In this document: piece after piece, positions 1-10,500 of the stretch
Position numbering within the stretch: the stretch's first letter is position 1
How the letters are laid out: the number at the start of each line of letters is the position of its first letter
Assembly (NCBI GenBank): GCA_016165875.1
Contig: JABBOT010000011.1
Span: 12,277,766 to 12,341,765 of the forward strand
Source: Acanthopleura granulata
Taxonomy: Eukaryota > Mollusca > Polyplacophora > Chitonida > Chitonidae
Reading direction: 5' to 3'
DNA: 64,000 nt
Notes under the pieces: generated by a model
Databases searched by the model: none
What the model was told of the DNA's origin: nothing
What the model saw: the letters and a program-made list of their open reading frames with translations, nothing else
Translations under genes and position numbers: made by a program

Positions 1-1072
1 TGACTTTTCATACACATTCTGGCTATGAGGGGAGGTAATTTGAGAACTGAACATGACCATGACCTATTGCACCTTACATTTCAGATTCAGATTTTATTCA
101 CCACAATTAAAAATTACATTAATCAGTATTGGCAGGAAAAAACCCTTAGGGCCTGGCTCATGCATTCAACTATAATATAGATTATACTAAAAAAAATCTA
201 CCCTGACCTTTCAGCAAATGTTTCTAACCGATATGTACGTGACATGTATTTGTATCACTATGGAACTGAACTAGGTCCTAAAGTAATGACACTAAGATAC
301 AAGTACGGTCCTTCTACAACTTTACAAACATACCCAATAAATAGGTCTTGATGACTGAAAAGAAATGAGACTAATATAACCTGGTTCTGAGAATTTGTTA
401 AAATTCAAACTATCATACAGATATCAGCACTAAAATGCCTGTAATGTAAGTTGTTGGTTGATTCAACTGTGAAAAGGCTAGTGCACATAAATATGCTACA
501 TTTGTCAAATACTATAAACTGCACCTATCAATCGAATTTCCAACATACGTGTGGAATTTCCAAGGCAGCTGTGACGAAAGTTGCATTCCTTTAGGAATGC
601 TGATATTATTACACATTATGCGGAAGGCGAAATAAGTTTTGAAAGAAGTTGACGTATGGGAATAGTAACCCTGGAGGTTTAACATTCCAAACGCCATCAA
701 CCTGGAATGACACTAAGACTGCAGCATGTGCACAGGCCTACAAAAATTAGAATGTAGATCTATGCACATGTCCAGTCTTGCGAATGCTTTTGTGGGCACC
801 GTTACAAATACACATCCGTGCATGGTTATTCACACGATGTCAGAAAGATAGGCACCCGTTTCTTTCATTGAACTGGTCGTACCCAGAAGATATTTGCATA
901 ATGGGTAAACACTCGTTTAAATAAGTTAAACTGATTTCTTATGGTCAGTGCTGATCAATAGCGATGCTCTTTCGTTGGCGTTAAACTTACAGTCGGCCAT
1001 TTCGGAGCTTTCCCGACCAAATTTGAATAAACCTTCAAGCAAAAATAGAAAGGCTTCCGCCAAATTACTTAC
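1..1072 (-). other. Non-coding; probable intron 1 of the EFHC2-like gene
   Basis: No exon is recognisable on either strand. If the 14-codon exon at 1073-1114 is real, this A/T-rich stretch is the first intron of that minus-strand gene and the rest of the gene lies beyond the left edge. The short open frames here have no recognisable similarity or plausible splice context. Confidence 0.35.
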
Positions 1073-1114
1073 ACTGGCATTGAAAGAATATCCTGGTAAA
1101 AACGGTAACGACAT
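1073..1114 (-). CDS. EFHC2: EFHC2-like protein, first coding exon only (partial)
   Basis: The exon reads ATG then MSLPFLPGYSFNAS (14 codons) and stops exactly at a consensus donor (GTAAGT, complement of 1067-1072) in phase 0. EFHC1/EFHC2 proteins are axonemal microtubule-associated proteins with three DM10 domains. Vertebrate EFHC2 starts with a very similar short leader of the form M-x-LP-x-LPG-x-SFN. The in-frame match and the donor at the same relative place are what I see; the assignment is inferred from them. The downstream exons with the DM10 domains are outside the window. Human EFHC2 is a close neighbour of KDM6A on Xp11.3, and a KDM6A-type gene lies further right here, which strengthens the call. 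Fourteen residues is little evidence, so EFHC1 or chance similarity remain possible. Confidence 0.5.
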
Positions 1115-1560
1115 CTTGCCCTAATGTCAGTTCTAAGTTTGGACGAGAGACGATCCTTTCTTGCTCATGGATCGCAGACTGATGAAGATTGTCGGCTTTC
1201 ACCGAACTTGAGTTTACACGTTACCATAGAAGCAGCGGGGGTTGCACTATTTTTGTATTCTTGCGCCAAAATAGCAATCGCCGATAGGGAAAGTTTGAAG
1301 TTTTTTTGCGGATTCTCTCGCTTGGGTTTCATATGATTATTAAATAAATCAGCCAAAATATTGCTGCCAACTCAAACAATTAGACTATTTCGTTTTCTAA
1401 TAGTAACTACAAATAAGTACTATTTCTTTTGGAAAGGGAAATGTTTCCGCCTTGTTTACAGTAGTGATAACCCGGAAGTAAACATATCAGAGGTCAAGGA
1501 AACCGCATGGTCGTGAGTTTGACAGAACGTATTTTAACTCGTTTCCACAGGTAAATTTGT
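1115..1560. promoter_or_regulatory. Probable shared upstream region of the EFHC2-like and CMC4 genes
   Basis: This segment lies between the minus-strand EFHC2-like start and the plus-strand CMC4 gene, so it is the natural place for a divergent promoter. A donor-like site (CAG followed by GTAAAT) at about 1550 could end a non-coding first exon of CMC4, because the CMC4 start codon sits only 5 bases inside an internal exon that has an acceptor at 4487-4488. No TATA box was identified. Inferred from position only. Confidence 0.3.
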
Positions 1561-2589
1561 GGATTATTTCAAAAACACGCCTTGATATATCAGGACGGCC
1601 CGGAGAAGTGAAATGTTCCCTTGTATTTTATTCTGTCATTTCCATATAAATCATGATGAGTACTTAAAATAACTATTTAAATCTCCATAATTAAACTACG
1701 ACTCACTCATACAACAGTTCACTCAGTCTCACGTGAAAGACTAGTAAATATCTATCAACATTCAGCCCAAACTGCTAAGGACTTTGGTACGTGGGTGTGT
1801 CTGGGTGGATCTATAACCCAAATAGACCATGTCCAAATGCTTACAGACAGGGAATGGTTTAGATTTGACCAAAATTCTATTTTTTCCAAGTCCTATACAA
1901 TATGACTTTGAATTTTATTGCTGGAACTTGAAAACACTGTCAAGGCAGAACCCAAATTTTTTTGGACTGAAGAAATTTCTTTAGCACAAATTAATTTCTC
2001 TTTATTCACTTTCCCCTTACGGCAATGTAACCTGGGCAACGTCTTTTACGAGAGACGTTGCGGAAAGTATAATTTGAGAAGTTTTGTGAAAGTGACCCCA
2101 GAACTATAAAACACAGAGTTTTTAAGACTTACTGTTGTCTCTTCCTCAGGTAAACTTAAATTACTAGTTCTATGTGAAAGCACCCAAATTATGCATAAAT
2201 GAGATATTGTGCATTTTGAACGACCTACTATATTTGACTGGTGCCATTACATTTCCATTCAGCAAGCCATACCCAAGAGAAGAATGTGGCGGGGAATTCA
2301 ATAATCATTTTAGGCTCTTTTGCAAATGCCAGTTACTACACTACATACTACGTCTTACAGTCTGATGATAATGTTGGGCTGGAAATTATGCAACAGTAAT
2401 GTCAGCAAATTGAATTGTAATGAGAATGCAAAAACCAACAATACCTGAAAAAGTGACTAACATTACTTATTAATTCAATGATCCAAGAAGACAGATGGAC
2501 ACATGCATAAAATTAACAATTAAGGAGTACTTTTATGTCCCAACTCATTAAGAGAGGGGACATACAGCAATCACTTTTTCCGTCCGTTC

Positions 2590-3040
2590 TGCTCAACATA
2601 TCTCGGTAACTATTACACATGGGATTCTCAAACTCACCCAAAGCAAAATGCTCTGAAGTTGTGCACAGTCAGGTTATTTTTTCGTGTTTTGATCTGTTTG
2701 AAGAGTTATGTGCCCATGACCATATTTTTCAACTTTGTGTATGTCTGTCTCAGCAACAATTAGGCATAGGATTCTCAAACTCACAGAAAGTGTACAAAAT
2801 GACGTGAAATTGTGCACTATCAGCTTATTGTTCTGTGTTTTGATCTATTTTAGGACTTACCTGCCCTTGCGCCTATTTCTCAAGTATGTGCAGAGCATAT
2901 TTCGGCAACTATTAGGTATAGCTCACGCAAAGCGTGCAAAATGACCTGAAGTTGTGCGCTGTCAAGTTACTTTGTCATGTTTTAGTCTATTTTAGGAGTT
3001 GTCTGCCCTTGTGCATATTGCTCAAATTTGTGTGCAGTCC
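2590..3040 (+). repeat. Diverged tandem repeat, about 150-bp unit, 3 copies
   Basis: Three diverged copies begin near 2602, 2750 and 2903. Each carries a core like TTCTCAAACTCAC followed by AAAATGA-CTGAA-TTGTGCAC and then GTTTTGATCTATTTTAGGA. Open frames across this stretch follow the repeat and are not supported as genes. Confidence 0.6.
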
Positions 3041-3962
3041 CAGTTCCTCCTTTGACTTAGTATTCACCAACAGACCCAGGTCGTTATTGAATCCATACCT
3101 CTATGAAGTATGTCTTTTTTTTTAGGTTTGTTTTACTTGGATCTTACACACATAGTGTTTGTGCACACAAGTGCACTCAAACCTCTGAAAAATATATTAA
3201 TATTGTGCAATGGCTGATTTTGCTGTATTTATATTTTACTGGAAGGGAGGGGGGATTCACATTTTTACCATCTCTCATTGCTTTCTTGCTTAATCCCAGT
3301 CATGACTGGTTAATATTGTTTGTTGTATTATGCAGTATAAAAGTGTCTTGTTTATTTCATCTTTTGATTCAGCTACTGTGTTATTTGGGATCTGTTAACA
3401 GTTTATTAATGTATAATTGGCAGGATCATTGAACTTCTACCATTTTTTTCGGTATAATTATCTTTACCTTGATGGAACGAGGCCTATTCTAGATACAGAA
3501 CTGTACCTCTCCTTTGTTTATATTCTGTTAGAGGGAGGGCTACAGAGCAAACGCTAACATAATAAGCCCGCCCTGAATTATTTTCCTTGTTAAGTGATAG
3601 CCAAAGTGAAGTAACGGTAAATCAGTTTCTGCTGCGCGATAATGCTATAAGTGGAACTTGCTGAATAGCCTGTATGCCTTCTATAGGTGATTTCACTGTG
3701 CTAATAACTTTTACACGTATCAAAATACACATTTTTCACACAAAAAATGTTTGGTCAGCAAACATTGCTGTGTTAGCAACTATTTGGTGTCCGACAAGAA
3801 AGAGGTGCAAGTTGAGTAACTTGTCTGTTTAGACATAGGTCCTTGGCTAAACAACACAGAAAGAAAGTCTACTGTTCAATGAAAACACCTATTTTCAAAA
3901 AACACTGTGTCGCCTCGCCTTTCAAGGTATGGTTATTCACCACATTTTCATCCTGCTCATGA

Positions 3963-4210
3963 CCTCCTTGGAGGCCCGGTGGTGAGAGCGTCAGTCTCAG
4001 GGTCGGAAGATCCAGAATTTAAATCTCGGCTGGGTTATACCAAAGACCAATTGCCCATCAGTACTGAGAGGTTAGAACAAGGAAACAGGATTGGTTGGTC
4101 TGGTGGCGGTATAATGTGACTGGGCGAGGTGTCATGTCTGATGTCTTCTGCGTGATTCTCCAGTGGTGGCAGTGCTTTGATCGCATTTGGGAGCATTTGA
4201 CACCCAAGCA
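3963..4210 (+). mobile_element. tRNA-derived SINE, family B, copy 1
   Basis: A tRNA-like head with a box-B-like segment near 4015-4030 is followed by a body shared with 4636-4900 and with the reverse complement of 47690-47945. Shared body words are GAGGTTAGA, GGAAACAGGA, TATAATGTGACTGGGC and GTCATGTCTG. It lies upstream of the CMC4 start-codon exon. Confidence 0.65.
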
Positions 4211-4493
4211 TACACACTTCTTATATTTTTGCTCAGTATGAGATAACCCCTTTCAAAAACCGATGCCCTCCATGATGTCATTTAACCAGCATGCCTGCAG
4301 CTCTCGCACTGTACATGTAGCTCTGCATCTGTCATAATATTGAAAAGGAGAGATTCAGTTCTGTATTTAGGCCTAATCATGCATTCATATCTGACATACC
4401 TCGTGATGAAAACCAGATATTTTCTTTGCCATTGTAAGTTTTCTTCCGTCCCTTAGAAATCCACCGCTTTTATTCATTGCTCTTTTAGATGCT

Positions 4494-5733
4494 ATGTCCA
4501 AATCTCCGAAGACAGAACCTTGTAAGAAGGAAGCCTGCGAGATACAGAAATGTTTACAAGGTATGTACATGCTCTGTGAGAGGCATTTAGAAGTTGACAC
4601 AGTAACATCACAATGTTTTAAATGGAGAACAACTTCTTGGTTTCTTGGTGGGGTCGGGAGATCTGGGATCAATCCCAGGTCATATCATACCAGAGACTTT
4701 AAGAGTGATATTTCTTGCTGCTACACGTGGTGGCTGAACGCGGAGAGGTTAGAGCGTGGAAACAGGACTGGTCGGCCTTGTGTCAGTATAATGTGACTGG
4801 GCAGGTTGTCATGTCTGGTGTCTTCAGCATGATGTTCCAGTGGCGGCAGCACTTTGGTGGCATGGACACTCCCTGCCACAAGAGGATACAGCATGGTTAA
4901 TACATACATACATTCTAAGGAAACCTTCATCGTGGTATGTCTGAAAAATTTGTTGAGTGAGAGGTAAGAACCAGGCATACATACATACTGATTTATTGGA
5001 TTACAGCGTTTTGATGTACATTCTAATATTGTTGTCAGGAGAGCTCTTAAGGTTGCTGTGTAGTGGCGTGTAGTGATGGGTGGACAGAGGATACTTTCTC
5101 CATCATCAGGAAAAGTGGCAACAGTTGTCACTTTACCTGAAGATGGGGAAGGTGTTCTCTGAAAGCGAGTAATATAGGATAATTGTTGTACAACATGTGT
5201 TTTTTTTGCATTATTTCTCACTAGTTAAGTGAAGTCTCTGCATACCCACATCTACCAGAACATAATTAATCTATGAAGATGACATAAGTTTAAATTAGCA
5301 CAACTGGCACTAATGGTGAAAAGACATACAGAATTGATGCCAGTCAGCTTATAAACATATGAGATAAAATTTCATGAGTTGGTCACAGTTGAATGATATT
5401 ACATTACCTGAAAATGAACTTATGCCAGGATTTGCCTATCTGTCACACAAGCAAATCAGCAATGGTTATGTACCCTAGTATGTTTCTTGATCTCAAAACA
5501 TGCTTAGCAACATTCTGTCCACTCGATTTTCTTCAATAATGAAAAAGTGATTTTAATTCCATTCATTCTCTGATATTTTATTCACAGCCAACAAATACCA
5601 GCAGCATCTGTGTGACGGAATTGTGGAGGCCATGAGGCAGTGTTGTGAGAGACTGGGAAAAGAAGATTCTGTCTGCTGTTCGGGATTCTTTGCTGAGAAA
5701 AAAAGGACACATCCAGTTAAAGATACGTCTTGA
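4494..5733 (+). CDS. CMC4: CMC4, twin CX9C mitochondrial protein (70 aa, two coding exons)
   Basis: Coding exons are 4494-4560 and 5588-5733, joined in phase 1 across GTATGT...TTCACAG; the first exon opens at 4489 after TCTTTTAG. The protein starts MSKSPKTEPCKKEACEIQKC. Cysteines at 10 and 20 and at 31 and 41 form the two CX9C motifs of a coiled-coil-helix-coiled-coil-helix fold. Extra cysteines at 15 and 42 match the CMC4 (p8-MTCP1) pattern, and residues 13-22 (EACEIQKCLQ) are nearly identical to vertebrate CMC4. Length is 70 aa against 68 in human. Family members are small disulfide-stabilised proteins of the mitochondrial intermembrane space. An ATG at 4489 is out of frame and 5 bases upstream. 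Two same-direction SINE copies flank the first coding exon. A poly(A) signal lies at 6026. Confidence 0.93.
4636..4900 (+). mobile_element. tRNA-derived SINE, family B, copy 2
   Basis: Inside the CMC4 intron. The box-B-like GGGATCAATCCCA at about 4667 is followed by the same body as copy 1 (GAGGTTAGAGCGTGGAAACA, then TATAATGTGACTGGGC). It has the same orientation as the copy at 3963-4210, about 670 bp apart. Confidence 0.7.
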
Positions 5734-6025
5734 TGACTTGTTCATCTGCAGAACTACAGGGAGAATGTGAAATGTTACTACCCCAATAACTCCAAGGTCT
5801 GGGCCTGTAACAGTGGACATATTAACTAATTTTCAGAATATGTGGTTTTGCATGTCTGACAAACTTGTAGGATTTCTGTTGTGGTGATTTATCTTCACTG
5901 TTTTTTGAGACGCACTTTTTATTTTTATTTTTAACTGAATTAAATACTGTTCTGTATGCTATAGTCCTTATTACATTCAGTGATGTTGTATAATATAACT
6001 TTGGTGCTATATCATTGATGGCGTT

Positions 6026-6031
6026 AATAAA
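6026..6031 (+). terminator. Poly(A) signal AATAAA, probable CMC4 3' end
   Basis: A canonical hexamer about 290 bases after the CMC4 stop codon, within A/T-rich sequence typical of a 3'UTR end. Confidence 0.55.
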
Positions 6032-6224
6032 AATGTAAATCTTTCAAGGTATTTTTATTTAATCATTCAACCTTGCAATCGCAACATGCCACTGGAACAC
6101 AGCTACTTATGTCAAAGAGTAGGTGCCAGGTGCTTCATTCCATTGAAACTACAATGATACCGATCACAGTTATACGAGGCTGAAGGCCGGCCCTTGAGAA
6201 GAAAGTCCTATATATATCGTGTAA

Positions 6225-6760
6225 GTTTAGCTGTTCTCTTTGTCTAACTCAGTAAAAATGGCCATCAGTACTTCCGGCATCAGTTATTTGCATGTGAAAT
6301 GCATTATACGAAAAACAAAAAAAGTGTCAGAACCTCCAGAATCTAAACTGTATTAGCATTAAACGCTTTTGATTTTCACTGCCTTATGACACAAAATCAA
6401 CATTATTCATTTTAAGTAGCCTTCTTTGAGGCTTATAATCTATGGAAAAAGACCAGTTCGGAATAACAACCAGGACGTATGACGTTCGATTTTGACGTCA
6501 CTTTATTGTTGTGCCGTGCTATGACACAGACATCAGTCGTAACTTCATAGTGAACAGGATCGTTATTTTGATACTAAGTAGAATTGACAATGGTAAGAAA
6601 AAGAATTGTGGCTATCGTTGCCATTTTTTGCCAGCCAATGTAATGTACCGGGCATGTTTCAGAGCTTATGCGGAAAGGCGATCCGTCAAACGCCCAACAG
6701 CAGGACCTTATGACGTCATTTTATCGGCTGACTTATCATAATGAGGTCACATTGAATCCA
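6225..6760 (+). repeat. Interspersed repeat, copy 1 of a two-copy family in this window
   Basis: The words TCTAACTCAGTAAAAATGGCC, CTTTTGATTTTCAC, CTTATGACACAAA-TCAACATTATTC, CTTTGAGGCTTATAATCT and CAGCAGGACC-TATGACGTC occur in the same order in the reverse complement of 35205-35575. No coding potential is seen, so this is probably a non-autonomous element. It carries several TGACGTCA-like sites. Confidence 0.6.
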
Positions 6761-7509
6761 GCGCAATGTTAGAGAATAAAATCCGATACAATGTGAACAG
6801 TGTAGAGGTTGCAGTACAGTCAATTTTTGGCTTGTTCAAATTACCTGTAGAACGATGGGAGAAATGCACCACATGCAGCAACACAGTTATATATTTGAAA
6901 GATTCTTTGCTCTTTCACTGTTTCAGGGTCTAAACACAGATCAGTATTTATTATGCCCATGGTGTAGGCCGACATTAAGCTGGGTTTTAGGCTTCGCCTA
7001 TTTCATGTTACCGTTATGTGTGTCATTGTTTATGTAGTGTAATATGGGTTGTTTTTTATTATTATTTTTATCAGTTGAAGCTTGCTCTTAAATTCAGTTT
7101 TCATTTTTTGAAGGACCTAAGAAAGTTTCTTTGTACTAAACAAGAGGGCGTGATTATTAAAACACGTGTCACTATTAATTAAAAACGACATTAAATGTTT
7201 TATTTGGGGGTTGAAAGGCAACAGCTGTGAAAGAAGGGAAGTAACTCTATGTGGACTTTTTTCTTTAAGGGACCATACATCTGAATTTTATTTATCTAAA
7301 GCTATCTGTCCACACGTTTCCAAAAGTGTATGATTATGTAAGTGTTGTAGCCATATCTACGTTGAACTAAGAAAAGGACTTCTTGTTTCTGGGTACAATG
7401 CTGCCTTCGGGGACGTAGTTATAAAATTATTTCGCTGGTGTTGAAATTTGGCGACGGTCCCTTAAGGTGACGGATACGAATTGTTTCACGCATGATCCAC
7501 ATGTGTGTA

Positions 7510-7588
7510 CTTCCTTTTACAACACGGTGTCGTTTCGTGGTGAGGACGAATTTGTAGTACCTGGACAAATCCGCCATCATCAGCCAAG
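7510..7588 (+). promoter_or_regulatory. TPT1: Candidate 5'TOP start and 5'UTR of TPT1
   Basis: A pyrimidine tract C-TTCCTTTT (7510-7518) lies 79 bases before the TPT1 start codon. TCTP mRNAs of animals are known TOP messages that start with C plus a pyrimidine run and are translationally controlled through mTOR/LARP1. Only the tract and spacing are seen; the actual start site is inferred. Confidence 0.45.
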
Positions 7589-10500
7589 ATGATTATTTAC
7601 AAGGACCTCGTTTCAGGTAAGAAAGCAGCTGAACATGTACCCTTGCGGTAATATACCATTTTGATCCAAACAAATGAAAACTAAAGGCTATGGATGACTG
7701 ATGGTGATACCGTGAACATAACCACGTTTCACGTCCAGTTACTCCCGTTAAATTTCTGTGACGTAAACACACGAACGAATCCATGACTATTTCAAATCAA
7801 GTGGATGACGATTTAGTGTGTCTCTGTGAGTATTAGGCTTTCTTTGTGAGGAATAAATAGTTGAAAGTACTGTTGAAGTAAAGAAATGCAATCCATGCTG
7901 TGTTGATGTGGATGTTGTTACGAGTTGGAACTTTAAATTCCTACATTACATTATCGTCTCAGTTTTGTATTACCTGCCAGTGCATAAAGTCATAATGGGC
8001 AATTTTCATGCCCTTTAACAAGGACTTCTTTTCCTGTATCAGTTGAATGGACTGAAAATTTGTTACCTTTTATTGTAAATGAAAATGTTTTTTATGGTAA
8101 AACTTGTACAATAAATCCAAGCTTTCAGAATAAGTGGAATTGGCATCGGAGCCGTCTCGTGAAATGAACGCTGTTTGGGCTAGATTTGAGTAGATGCTCT
8201 TGCAAATTAATGCAAAATAACATTAACAAGACATGAATTCCAGTAGTCGCTATACCTTGGAATGTTGTTGTTGTAGTGACTACTGGAGATCACATCTTCG
8301 TAGCGTTACTTTGCATTAGTTGGCAAGAGCACCCATTCATGTCTAGCCCAAGCAGCGTTAATCAAGCGAGACGGCTCGAATACCGATTCAGCTTGTAGCA
8401 GCAGAGCCCTCTAGTGGGATTCGCAAAGTTAAGGTTGGCGAGTGTAGCTGTATGACGTCATTATTTTTCTGCTGTTTTCATTGGTTAAAAAATGGAAGTT
8501 GTGATGTTGCACAAAAAAAAAAAATAGTGAATACAGTGTATATGTTCTGTTCAGTACCAGAAGTTTTGCATGAAATTGTCAAGAGTTTGTCGTGCCAATC
8601 ACACATAGGTTCATGATAGAGTTACTGTACGTGTTGCCTTGAAATTTCTCAAGAAAATTTCTGGCTGTGAACTCCCATCACACAACAGCGTTGAATCCTT
8701 AGGCAGACGTGTATATCAAACCATTGTGTGTGTTGTGGCAGGAGCTCTTTTTTAAATGTGGTTAACATAGATGAATTTAGTAAGCATTTAGTGCGCATGT
8801 CACATGGACAACACTTGGAAAGGGGATCCTCTATGCTACAGGCAGTGTTCAACGAGACTCATTCAGGGAAGCATGAATGAACTGATGTAGTGTGCCGCCT
8901 GGAAAGCGACACACCCAGCAACCTCATCTTTACTATAACCCCTGCTAGGTTTTTATTTTACCTCTTGATAACTGATGTGGTGAAATGACACAGCCCACTA
9001 CAGAACTTGATGCAAGGGAAGAGTAGTGGCAGCTACGACTTCCACTAATGTTCTTTATCACACAGCCTTTGCTAAAGTGAACATATATGTAAAGCCTGTC
9101 ACTGTATATACAAAGAAAAAAAGACGTAAGCAATAGATATCATAGAAAAATATTTAAAAAATTCAGTGGCGTTGCAAAAGCCGAGAAGACGGAATTCATC
9201 TCTTGGAAGAGGGTACTATTAGACATTTTTCTTTGATTAGCTATGTTGTAGAAGCCCTGAAGGACTTAGCCAGTCACCAGCCTGGAAAACATCATTTGAT
9301 ACGTTGGCTGCGATGTTACAATGCAGGCCTGCACTTGATTGTTAGTGGGGGTTCTTGTGGTGAATGGGCAGATATCAGAGCAGTAATTCGGAATTTAATG
9401 TTGTATTTAAGCTACAAGAAGCGGGGCTGAAAGCCATAAAAGGCTGTGCTTGCCACAAGGTTTGCCCCGACAAACTTTTGAACTCGGCTGTTTGGAAACA
9501 AAACAAAGGTGAAACACTTGTTTAGGGTATCCGGCGTCTTTGTTTTTAACTGCTTTTTTTTATATTTTTGTCCTGATCCCATAGGCTTCACTTTCCTGTA
9601 ATTTTGAAACAGTTTGTTATCACTGATGGTGCAGGGGAGCTCCCAGACTTTGTGACCGAAATTCAGTTGGCTAACGACAAAATGGCATCACCAAATGAGT
9701 AACTAAGGAGTGATGATCACGTGCAATTTATTTTGCTAATAAGAGTTGTAAACTTTTGTAAATATTTTTACATCACCAGTGGAAATCTTCGTTGGGCATT
9801 AATTGAGGTTCAGGGGCAGATTTTCTGTTCACTTTAAAAATAGCCAGGATGCCTTGGTGCAGTTTGATCAAATTAAATATTCATTGTGGCATTAGTTGAC
9901 GATCAGATAGTTGATGAGCCCATTGATGTTTAATGAAGGTATTTCCAAGCTCAGCTGGATTTGGAGGATTTGTAAAGACCAGGGTCATGTTCATTTGTAG
10001 ATGACCGTGGCTTTTATTTTGTCTTCTACGGTCATCAAGACAAAGTGTCAGGTGATCAAATAAATTGACAATTTATGGTATATTCTAAAGTTATAATACT
10101 GTGTATTTCGCCAGAAAGCGAGCATATCTTGTACGGTGAGCTTGTCTTTCTTGCCAGACTATAGGAAGTCATAATGCCATATATTTCCTTAGAAAGCAGG
10201 CATGTGATAAAGGGGGAGCTTAGCTTTCTTGTAAGAACCCTTAAATGCTTGGGTTCATAGAAGTGATCTGGAAAGGCCGGAATTTGGTCTGTCCATTGAA
10301 TAAACAACTCAATTCCTGGTTATATTTATTCAGTTTATGTTTTCAAATATTCTAAATTTTACACAGATTCAATTTGAACATCTCAGAAATCCCAAGGAGT
10401 AATCTGTGCGAGTTATCTGTTACGAGTTATCTGTCTTGTACAGAAATCTCCTACGCCAACTGCTTGTCATAGACTAGAAACTTCCGTTTTGTTAGTTGTA

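Noticed and set aside
1124..1356. Opposing open frames next to the EFHC2-like start
   Set aside because: They overlap on both strands in a presumed promoter region and resemble nothing known to me.
9203..9430. 75-codon open frame in TPT1 intron 1
   Set aside because: No recognised family, no repeats of it, no splice support.
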